8,660 bases of DNA, from assembly GCA_031276055.1 (NCBI GenBank), contig JAISNW010000134.1, positions 1-8,660 on the forward strand. The letters are read 5' to 3'. This stretch comes from Deferribacteraceae bacterium (GTDB taxonomy: Bacteria; Chrysiogenota; Deferribacteres; Deferribacterales; JAISNW01). Below the pieces are notes generated by a model. That model had not been told where the DNA came from and searched no databases. It saw only the letters and a program-made list of their open reading frames with translations. Shown here in pieces: positions 1-5,356 of this stretch. A program made the translations under genes and the position numbers. Position 1 is the stretch's first letter. Each line of letters begins with the position of its first letter.

Positions 1-1
1 C

Positions 2-1114
2 AAACTCTCACTTTTTAGGGTAATATCAGGTTCAATAAAGAGCGATTCTGAAGTCATAAACTCGCCGAAAGGTGAAAAAGAGCGGATTACTCAACTGTAT
101 CTGGTTCAAGGCAAAAACAGCACAAAGGTTGACGAGCTTACAGCAGGCCAGATCGGGATGGTCAATAAGTTAAAATATACCGAGACATTCGATTCTCTCT
201 CTGCTGTGAACGCCCCTGTGGAATTTCCTAAAGTCTCTCTGCCCGAAAAGGTGATCTCTTTTAGCATCGTTCCGAAATCTAAAGATGATGAAGATAAGGT
301 GAGCACAGGGTTACATAAGCTGCTGGAGGAGGACCCTGGTCTTGCCATCCGTAGAGACGCCGAGACATCGGAGCTGCTCCTTGCCGGCATGGGGCAGATG
401 CATATTGAAGCAGTGGTTGAAAAGCTCCAGAAAAAGTTTAATGTTCAGGTAGAGATGAAGATACCCAAAGTTCCATACAGGGAAACTGTGCGCCAGAAGG
501 CATCGGGGCAGGGTAAATATAAGAAACAGTCCGGAGGCCGCGGTCAATATGGCGATGTATGGCTTGAGATAACGCCTCTACCTAGAGGGAGCGGGTTTGA
601 GTTTGAAGACCGTATAGTAGGCGGTGTTGTGCCGAAAAACTATATTCCTGCTGTAGAGAAAGGGGTGCGCGAGGCGGCTGTCGATGGGGTTTTTTCTGGA
701 TACCCTATGGTAGATTTTAAGGCAGCTATCTATGACGGCTCTTATCATACTGTGGATTCTTCGGAGCTTGCGTTTAAGGTGGCGGCATCAATGGCTTATA
801 AGAAGGTTGCCGCTGAAGCTAAACCAGTGCTTTTAGAACCAATTATGAATATAGACATCTTCGTGCCTGAAGAGAATGTTGGAGCAGTGATAGGCGATAT
901 GAACTCTCGTCGTGGACGGATAGTCAATGTTGAACCGCAAACTTCAGGGCAGCATATAAGGGCTCAAGTGCCGATGGCGGAGATTCTCACATACGCGCCT
1001 GATATTAGAAGTATGACGGGCGGGCGGGGTATGTTTACATGTGAATTTGCCGCCTATGAGGAGCTTCCGTCACACCTTGTGGATAAGGTTGTCGGCGAGA
1101 AAAAAGGCGCATAA
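2..1114 (+). CDS. fusA: Elongation factor G-like GTPase, C-terminal part (5' end outside window)
   Basis: Translation elongation factor G family protein; EF-G catalyses ribosomal translocation in the cytoplasm. The frame is open from base 2, well before the first ATG at 158, so the gene starts outside the window and the GTPase domain is not visible. The 370 visible residues begin in domain II (KLSLFRV, residues 1-7). Domain III contains GMGQMHIE (about 129-136). Domain IV contains GGRGQYGDV (about 178-186) and the tip loop GSYHTVDSSE (from about 246). Domain V contains NSRRGRI and the MTGGRG motif. The style (LVQGKNSTKVDELTAGQIG in domain II) resembles the second, EF-G2-type paralogue found in several Gram-negative phyla rather than canonical EF-G. 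That subtype is an inference, so the symbol is tentative. No lesion is visible. The next gene starts 9 nt after the stop codon. Confidence 0.95.
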   Translation, partial: KLSLFRVISGSIKSDSEVINSPKGEKERITQLYLVQGKNSTKVDELTAGQIGMVNKLKYTETFDSLSAVNAPVEFPKVSLPEKVISFSIVPKSKDDEDKVSTGLHKLLEEDPGLAIRRDAETSELLLAGMGQMHIEAVVEKLQKKFNVQVEMKIPKVPYRETVRQKASGQGKYKKQSGGRGQYGDVWLEITPLPRGSGFEFEDRIVGGVVPKNYIPAVEKGVREAAVDGVFSGYPMVDFKAAIYDGSYHTVDSSELAFKVAASMAYKKVAAEAKPVLLEPIMNIDIFVPEENVGAVIGDMNSRRGRIVNVEPQTSGQHIRAQVPMAEILTYAPDIRSMTGGRGMFTCEFAAYEELPSHLVDKVVGEKKGA

Positions 1115-1123
1115 GCAAACTTA

Positions 1124-2047
1124 ATGATCGCAACCAATATTTACAAGAATTATACCGCTACCCTCTCTGAGCTTTATCGACAGGAGGTTAATGTCGTCTC
1201 TCCTGATTTAGGGGAGATTACCCTTAGCACCTCTCAGAAGGAAGAGGCTAGTTTCTTAAAAACATTTCTTGTAGCTTTGGTGGGTTTTGCCGCCGCAGCG
1301 GCTGTAACCATCTTGATTGTAAATCCTTTCAAGGCAGGTTCAGATTTCCCTGAATATACCCCCGATACTCTCTCAAAGCCGATCATAGCGCCTAATACGC
1401 AATATGTGCAGATTCAGTTGATAGAGTTTGAAGACTCACCCGCGGATTTAGAGATTTTGCCGTCTCTATATAGTAAAGATGAGAGCGCCGAAATTCAACC
1501 TGAACAAACGATGCTAACACCAACTTCGCCGCCCGACAGCTTGATAACTAATAAAACGGTTGAACCTGATAAAGCTTCTCCGCCTATTAAATCTGCTGCA
1601 CCTAAACAAACGTCTCCCCCTCCCCCTGTGCAGAGGGCTAACCCTGTGAAGCCACCGAAACCTCTCTTATACTCCCTTAAAGTTGACGGAATCTCTTTAT
1701 CAGACTATAACCGCCTAAAAGAAGTCGTGGGGGGGAAAGTCAATATCACCGCTGATAGGTCTGCTGAACATATTAATATGTGGGCGCTGTATATTCCTGC
1801 GTCGGGCACTGGGATGTTCATAGAAGGTTCTGAAGTTCTCCCGCACAGTTATTATTCATCTAAAGAAGATGCCGTCAAAGCGGCTGAAGAGAAAGCTGAT
1901 AAGGGGCAGGCGTCTATAATAAAAATGGAATCTGTTCAAAATGATCTGTATAATGTGGCTTTATGCTGTTTAGAGCTTGAAACTGCAAAAGAGGCGGCGC
2001 AAAAAAGCGGAATTACAGATAGAGTATTTCAGCTGAGGAGACGATGA
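1124..2047 (+). CDS. Membrane-anchored proline-rich protein with SPOR-like C-terminus
   Basis: Probable single-pass inner-membrane protein of 307 residues. A cytoplasmic N-terminus (1-43) precedes one hydrophobic segment (about 44-67, ending LIVNPF). A long Pro/Ser/Thr-rich linker follows (about 128-180, including SPPPPVQ). The C-terminal region (about 182-307) contains MWALYIPASG and YNVALCCLELETAKEAAQKSG. This order of membrane anchor, linker and a paired 'aromatic-hydrophobic strand plus A-rich helix' domain is typical of SPOR proteins, which bind denuded peptidoglycan at division sites; the SPOR call is by pattern, not firm. The gene lies 9 nt after the EF-G stop and has no convincing Shine-Dalgarno sequence, so it may be translated by coupling. 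An AGGAGG-ATG at about 1182-1196 is out of frame and reaches a stop within a few codons. A run of seven G (1729-1735) is read through in frame. Confidence 0.8.
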   Translation: MIATNIYKNYTATLSELYRQEVNVVSPDLGEITLSTSQKEEASFLKTFLVALVGFAAAAAVTILIVNPFKAGSDFPEYTPDTLSKPIIAPNTQYVQIQLIEFEDSPADLEILPSLYSKDESAEIQPEQTMLTPTSPPDSLITNKTVEPDKASPPIKSAAPKQTSPPPPVQRANPVKPPKPLLYSLKVDGISLSDYNRLKEVVGGKVNITADRSAEHINMWALYIPASGTGMFIEGSEVLPHSYYSSKEDAVKAAEEKADKGQASIIKMESVQNDLYNVALCCLELETAKEAAQKSGITDRVFQLRRR

Positions 2048-2056
2048 TCTACTAAG

Positions 2057-2062
2057 AGGAGG
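2057..2062 (+). promoter_or_regulatory. Strong ribosome binding site of the IHF/HU gene
   Basis: A perfect AGGAGG lies 5 nt upstream of the ATG at 2068 and fixes that start. It is much stronger than the sites of the two flanking genes, suggesting a higher translation rate, as expected for an abundant DNA-binding protein. Confidence 0.85.
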
Positions 2063-2067
2063 AATAT

Positions 2068-2343
2068 ATGACAAAAGCGGATATTGTAAACAATCTGCAC
2101 GAACTTACCGGGCTTACAAAGAAAGATATTTCCATCGTTGTAAACTCAGTTTTTGAGAGTTTGCGGGATAATATCTTAAACAATGTCTCTACAAAACTTT
2201 CGGGGTTCGGCAACTTTAAGGTGAAATTACGCGGCAAGAGGATTGGCAGGGTTATCGCCTCTGGGCAGAGCAAAGAGATTCCTGCAAGATATGTGGTCAG
2301 CTTTAAGCCTAGCTTAAAACTGAAAGAAAGGGTGAATGAGTAA
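2068..2343 (+). CDS. IHF/HU-family nucleoid DNA-bending protein
   Basis: Small (91 aa) DNA-bending protein of the IHF/HU family, which acts as a dimer in nucleoid architecture and in assembling higher-order complexes. The N-terminal helices (MTKADIVNNLHELTGLTKKD) and the signature LSGFGNFKV (about 44-52) are clear. The C-terminal part IPARYVVSFKPSLKLKERV (71-89) matches the end of IHF-alpha and HU. The beta-arm tip, normally GRNPxTG with an intercalating proline, reads GRVIASG here (60-66): same length, but Asn and Pro are replaced by Val and Ile. DNA binding is expected; the degree of bending may differ. Whether it is an IHF-alpha orthologue or a divergent paralogue cannot be decided here, so no symbol is given. 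It overlaps the following regulator gene by 8 nt, an arrangement known for IHF-alpha genes of several lineages. Confidence 0.93.
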   Translation: MTKADIVNNLHELTGLTKKDISIVVNSVFESLRDNILNNVSTKLSGFGNFKVKLRGKRIGRVIASGQSKEIPARYVVSFKPSLKLKERVNE

Positions 2344-2695
2344 AAGATATTATCAGATGAGGGATGTTGCTAAAATACTAGACATCCCCGCTTCAACCAT
2401 TAGGTTTTGGGAAGAGAATTTTCCGCAGATCAAACCTACACGCACCTCAGGCGGGCATAGAACCTATGACAGCATGCAGCTTGAGAAGCTGCAATATATT
2501 AAGCGTCTCCTCAAAGATGAGGGGTTGACCATTGAAGGAGCGAAAAAACGTCTATCCCAAAAGCGTTCTGAAGCAGACGCCCCTGTTGAAAAGTCCGTTC
2601 AAAAAATCCAAACCCCTTCTGAAAATATTCCGCCGTTGGAACTGCTTGAAAAGGTTAAATTGGAACTCAAGGAGATAGCGGCCATCCTCAAGTAG
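2336..2695 (+). CDS. MerR-type transcriptional regulator
   Basis: Predicted DNA-binding regulator of 119 residues. A winged helix-turn-helix of the MerR type occupies about residues 5-70: YYQMRDVAKILDIPASTIRFWE (recognition helix), then the wing TSGGHRTYDSMQLEKLQYI. The segment LLKDEGLTIEGAKKRL (about 58-73) is the usual continuation. A variable linker and a short C-terminal helix (LLEKVKLELKEIAAILK) follow, which may serve dimerisation. No cysteine metal site is seen, so an inducer cannot be proposed. The ATG lies inside the IHF/HU gene (8-nt overlap, ATGAGTAA), with AAAGAAAGGG just upstream as possible Shine-Dalgarno sequence; translational coupling is likely. Small one-domain MerR proteins next to IHF genes are a recurring arrangement in related phyla, and their targets are largely unknown. 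Confidence 0.9.
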   Translation: MSKRYYQMRDVAKILDIPASTIRFWEENFPQIKPTRTSGGHRTYDSMQLEKLQYIKRLLKDEGLTIEGAKKRLSQKRSEADAPVEKSVQKIQTPSENIPPLELLEKVKLELKEIAAILK

Positions 2696-2818
2696 CTAGG
2701 AAGGATTTTAGGATAATCAGCTTATGATTGGTCGTTTTGTTATTTACTAATACTTCTCCATTAAATCCATTTTAAAACAAAGGCAAGTTGTAAAAAATGA
2801 TCTCCTTTCCCGCATGTA

Positions 2819-2929
2819 TCAACCGATTTGAGTTATTCGGATTTCATTTGCCGTTTTATATCCGAATATTCGGCGGGGATATGAGTTTATCCATCGCTCT
2901 ATCCGTTTAATATATGCCACCGGCAGTTT
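2819..2929 (-). pseudogene. Relic of a DDE transposase C-terminus (IS30-like)
   Basis: On the minus strand 36 codons read without interruption to a stop (complement of TCA at 2819). They include IERWINSYPRRIFGYKTANE, which has the form of the extreme C-terminus of IS30-type and related rve-fold transposases, where 'N-RPRK-LGYKTP-E' closes the catalytic domain. There is no start, and upstream the reading soon loses similarity, so only the last piece of the element remains. The family assignment rests on one short motif. Insertion-sequence debris here fits the change to accessory DNA. Confidence 0.45.
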
Positions 2930-3044
2930 GGATAACCGCCTCCATAGATATATGAAAGGGGGTTAAGGTGGAAGTAAAAAAGACTAAGTGGAAACTAAAA
3001 TAAATTAGAAATTAAGAAATAATGTAGAGTTAATAGTGAATTAA

Positions 3045-3064
3045 AAAAGTCCACGTGGACTTTT
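3045..3064. promoter_or_regulatory. Perfect 20-bp palindrome, possible operator or weak bidirectional terminator
   Basis: The arms AAAAGTCCAC and GTGGACTTTT are exactly complementary with no spacer. As DNA this is an ideal two-fold symmetric site for a dimeric regulator, about 70 bp upstream of the small gene at 3136. As RNA it could form an 8-bp stem with an ACGU loop, with A and U tracts on the two sides, so a weak terminator for either direction is the alternative. The sequence alone does not decide. Confidence 0.5.
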
Positions 3065-3071
3065 AGCGGTA

Positions 3072-3098
3072 TTGATCGGTTTTAATCTCTATTATGAT
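3072..3098 (+). promoter_or_regulatory. Possible sigma-70-type promoter for the gene at 3136
   Basis: TATGAT (3093-3098) is a good -10 element. TTGATC (3072-3077) could serve as -35, but the 15-nt spacer is short. The element sits between the 20-bp palindrome and the GTG start at 3136. The call is weak. Confidence 0.3.
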
Positions 3099-3135
3099 AC
3101 ACATTGTAAGGTAAAAAACTATAAAAAGGCAGCGG

Positions 3136-3357
3136 GTGAAATCAACCCTGCAAGATACCTTGCAAGCCTACGCAAGAGCGGTTGAGAAAAGGCTTGATAG
3201 CTATATCGGGAAGGTGATAAGCGGAGAAGTTATCGAAAACTGCTTTGATAATCTTGTAAAGCTGCGGTTAAGCGTTGGCGGCGGTGAGGTGGAAGTTTAC
3301 GCTAGGCGGCTTAATGTGAGGGGTAAAGGGGATATTTCGGTCGGTTCTAGGGTGTAA
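3136..3357 (+). CDS. Small protein of unknown function, probably truncated by an in-frame stop
   Basis: Not recognised. A GTG start (VKSTLQDTLQ) with a weak upstream GGCAGCGG gives 73 residues. An N-terminal helix (QAYARAVEKRLDSYI) is followed by alternating strands (GKVISGEVIENC, VKLRLSVGGGEVEVYARRLNV, GDISVGSRV), which looks like a small beta-barrel, possibly OB-fold; this is only an impression from hydrophobic pattern. The TAA at 3355-3357 is followed in the same frame by about 22 more plausible codons (AEVNDVGSLYGKPPLKPKNK), rich in Lys and Pro like a natural tail, ending where the antisense antitoxin gene begins. The annotated product may therefore be a truncated form of a longer protein. 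No operon partner is evident. Confidence 0.55.
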   Translation: MKSTLQDTLQAYARAVEKRLDSYIGKVISGEVIENCFDNLVKLRLSVGGGEVEVYARRLNVRGKGDISVGSRV

Positions 3358-3428
3358 GCTGAAGTTAATGATGTGGGCTCTTTATACGGAAAGCCGCCCT
3401 TAAAGCCAAAAAACAAAAAAGTTAGAGG

Positions 3429-3623
3429 TTATACATCAAGCCCTTGTGCACGATGTTTTGCTAAAACTTCTTCAAAAGGGATCGAGTTTGAAGGGTCTGC
3501 ATCACACTCGGCTTCAATACGATCAATCTCTGCCGCCTCTTCAGCGGTTAAGATAGTATCATCATCGTCATCGTAGCCATGCGTGTCAATAACGGTATTT
3601 AGTTCTTGTTTTGCGGTATTCAT
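3429..3623 (-). CDS. Putative antitoxin of a RelE/ParE-type pair
   Basis: A 64-residue very acidic protein, predicted to bind and neutralise the toxin encoded immediately upstream. Its ATG overlaps the toxin stop codon (ATGA, 4 nt), and an AGGAGAGG sits about 10 nt upstream inside the toxin gene. A DDDDD run (about 18-22) is encoded by a short GAT/GAC repeat. The C-terminal part (SNSIPFEEVLAKHRAQGLDV) resembles the helical toxin-binding tail of RelB/ParD-like antitoxins. No obvious DNA-binding domain is visible in the N-terminus, so autoregulation is uncertain. The role is inferred mainly from partnership, size and charge. Confidence 0.75.
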   Translation of the reverse strand: MNTAKQELNTVIDTHGYDDDDDTILTAEEAAEIDRIEAECDADPSNSIPFEEVLAKHRAQGLDV

Positions 3624-3880
3624 TTTTTATATGCCTCTCCTCTAGGAGTAATTTTAACAACAAGTCTGTGATCGGGCTTATTAGCAAATATAACTCGGTA
3701 GTCGCCTACTCGCAATCTAAAATCTTTACGTCCTACTAATTGCTTTACATCCCCTTGCGGCGGTTCTTTCTCTAAGCCTTTTATAGCTTTATCAAGTGCG
3801 GTCTTATAAGGTGTGCTTAAACGATTTAAGTATTTTTCCGCAACCTTGCTTAATCTTACTTCCATAATGCTTATTACCAT
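3620..3880 (-). CDS. RelE/ParE-family toxin
   Basis: Toxin of the RelE/ParE fold, 86 residues. Members cleave mRNA at the ribosome or poison DNA gyrase; which activity applies here cannot be told. Family features: an N-terminal strand and helices (VRLSKVAEKYLNRL, AIKGLEKEP), the segment GDVKQLVGRKDFRLRVGDYRVIF (about 43-65), and the closing strand VVKITPRGEAYKK with the typical basic-RGE-YK end. The usual family N-terminus would fit better with the internal ATG at 3865 (MEVRLSKV, 81 aa) than with the one at 3880. The toxin gene precedes the antitoxin gene, the reverse of the classic relBE order but known for other pairs. Its 5' end lies antisense to a plus-strand reading frame that leads into the RavA gene. 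Base composition is similar to the accessory surroundings. Confidence 0.9.
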   Translation of the reverse strand: MVISIMEVRLSKVAEKYLNRLSTPYKTALDKAIKGLEKEPPQGDVKQLVGRKDFRLRVGDYRVIFANKPDHRLVVKITPRGEAYKK

Positions 3881-4000
3881 CTTTTTGTAAAAGAAGATCC
3901 GGAATTCTTAAAAACCCGCGTTAGTGATATTGTAAAAAATCTTGAAAAACTAAAGGTTGATCTTAAACTTATCCTTAAAAAAGTTCATGAAAATACTTGA
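3854..4000 (+). pseudogene. Start-less 3' remnant of an unknown gene preceding the RavA operon
   Basis: 48 codons after a TAA (3851-3853) read openly to a TGA at 3998, with the character of a real protein C-terminus: HLFVKEDPEFLKTRVSDIV, then a lysine/leucine-rich amphipathic helix. No usable in-frame start codon was found, and the left end overlaps antisense the 5' end of the toxin gene. The stop lies 9 nt before the RavA start, the spacing expected of an operon neighbour. The simplest reading is the tail of a gene whose front was replaced when the toxin-antitoxin cassette arrived. It could also be a chance open frame in AT-rich DNA. The protein family was not recognised. Confidence 0.35.
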
Positions 4001-4009
4001 TGGTGGGCA

Positions 4010-5356
4010 ATGGCAAATATTAATAAGTTTTCTAAAATACTTGAATATCTTAAAAAAGGGATTTATGAAAAAGATGACGCATTAGGGCTTTCGCTTCTTG
4101 CTGCCGTAAGCGGGGAGAGCATCTTTTTTCTTGGACCTCCAGGGGTTGGCAAAAGCCTTATCGCCCGAAGAATAAAGTATGTTTTTGAGAGCGGCAGAGC
4201 TTTTGAATATCTTATGAATAGATTCAGCACCCCTGAAGAGATTTTTGGACCAATATCTATAAACAAACTTAAAAATGAAGATAAATATGAGCGGAAAACA
4301 GACGGATATCTGCCCGATGCGGATGTGGTTTTTCTGGATGAAATATGGAAAGCGTCCCCCGCCATTCAAAACACTCTTTTAACAGCACTGAATGAAAAAA
4401 TCTATAGAAACGGCGATATAGAAATGAAACTTTCGATGAAAATTTTAATTGCCGCCTCAAATGAACTCCCTGTCGAAGAGGAAGGGCTTGTGGCTTTATG
4501 GGATAGGCTTATCATATCTAAAACAGAGGATTTGTATGCCGATCCTATCCCGCATGAATTTAAGCTCAAAAATAATGAACTTAAAAAAATGGACAGCGAG
4601 ATTAAAAAAAGAATCATTTCTGTGGAGATATTAAATTATATAGATGAATATAATAGCAGCTTAAAAAAGAAGGGGATATTTATATCTGACAGAAGGTGGA
4701 AAAAAATAGCGCACATCATCCGAACATCTGCGTATATGCATGGAAGAGACGAGGCAACCTTTGCCGACTGCGCTGTTATTAGATATTGTATAGGTAATCC
4801 AGAGCTTGAATTTTGGTATGATGAAAACTTGGAGAAAGATATAGAGAAAAATAAGAAGAAGGTGAATATTTATAAAGAATACCCTATTGAAAGCACACGT
4901 TATTATCGCTTGATTGAAAATAACACGAAAACTTCTTTGTATGTTAAAAAAGATGATTTTGATAAAACAAAGAAAGACGACTACATTGACGTATTCGAAT
5001 ATAAAAATAATCAGCTTTTGCTGTATAAGACCAAACCTGGCATGTATGGTAGTATAATCAACACTTTACGCTCCATTAAAACAGAAAAAGGAATAAGAAT
5101 AGTAGAGTGGGATGCATATTACAATAGAGCAGGTAACCAAACCGAATATAAAGTGGAAATCAAAAATTTTGATGCTATTTCAAAGGGATATAAAGAGCGG
5201 TTTTCAAGTATAATTGTTGACAAAATTAAGCACCTTGACCATACCATAAAGTGTAAGGGGAATATATTGCTAACCGATAAAACAAAACCTGCCCGAGATG
5301 CTAAAAGAAAATATGAAGAATTATTAGAAAATGTAAAAAAGCTATACGATGTTTGA
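4010..5356 (+). CDS. ravA: RavA-type MoxR family AAA+ ATPase
   Basis: MoxR-family AAA+ ATPase of the RavA type. In E. coli RavA works with the VWA protein ViaA and has been linked to respiratory complexes and to the lysine decarboxylase LdcI. The ATPase core is complete and close to RavA: Walker A GPPGVGKS (42-49), the characteristic RAFEYLMNRFSTPEEIFGP (63-81), GYLPDADVVFLDEIWKA with Walker B (99-115), sensor 1 LIAASNE (146-152), an arginine-finger candidate in LWDRL (R166) and sensor 2 SDRRWKK (226-232). The protein is 448 residues against about 498 in E. coli. From about residue 270 the sequence is Lys/Tyr/Asp-rich and shows no similarity I can see to the LARA domain region that binds LdcI. 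The start is the ATG after GGTGGG. It overlaps the VWA gene by 8 nt. Intact, with lower G+C by eye than the left block. Confidence 0.93.
   Translation: MANINKFSKILEYLKKGIYEKDDALGLSLLAAVSGESIFFLGPPGVGKSLIARRIKYVFESGRAFEYLMNRFSTPEEIFGPISINKLKNEDKYERKTDGYLPDADVVFLDEIWKASPAIQNTLLTALNEKIYRNGDIEMKLSMKILIAASNELPVEEEGLVALWDRLIISKTEDLYADPIPHEFKLKNNELKKMDSEIKKRIISVEILNYIDEYNSSLKKKGIFISDRRWKKIAHIIRTSAYMHGRDEATFADCAVIRYCIGNPELEFWYDENLEKDIEKNKKKVNIYKEYPIESTRYYRLIENNTKTSLYVKKDDFDKTKKDDYIDVFEYKNNQLLLYKTKPGMYGSIINTLRSIKTEKGIRIVEWDAYYNRAGNQTEYKVEIKNFDAISKGYKERFSSIIVDKIKHLDHTIKCKGNILLTDKTKPARDAKRKYEELLENVKKLYDV

Larger units (their letters stand above)
2696..3135. other. 440-bp AT-rich stretch without an intact gene
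   Basis: No complete coding region or structural RNA was found between the MerR gene and the small gene at 3136. The stretch marks the change from conserved genes to accessory DNA. It holds a short minus-strand transposase relic (2819-2929), a perfect palindrome (3045-3064) and a possible weak promoter before the next gene. A 9-bp inverted repeat (2834-2842 with 2860-2868) and an overlapping 12-bp palindrome (2862-2873) lie inside the transposase relic. No clear intrinsic terminator with a GC-rich stem follows the MerR gene. Confidence 0.6.

Noticed and set aside
17..32. 16-nt exact match between the EF-G gene (17-32) and the complement of 7062-7077 in the IS630 relic.
   Set aside because: Both copies are explained by coding for conserved peptides (FRVISG in EF-G, PDITLKE in the transposase), and the flanks do not match. 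Chance is the better explanation.
2834..2873. Inverted repeat (TATTCGGAT / ATCCGAATA) and palindrome CCGAATATTCGG as an operator or iteron cluster.
   Set aside because: They lie within the transposase relic's coding frame and are short. No regular spacing or additional copies were seen.
2696..3135. tRNA gene, CRISPR array or riboswitch in the 440-bp gap.
   Set aside because: No cloverleaf, no repeated spacer-separated units and no recognisable riboswitch core were found on reading both strands.
3373..3576. Plus-strand open frame of 67 codons from GTG 3373.
   Set aside because: Most of it is the mirror of the antitoxin gene, giving a serine-rich nonsense product. Only its first 15-20 codons may belong to the tail of the gene at 3136.
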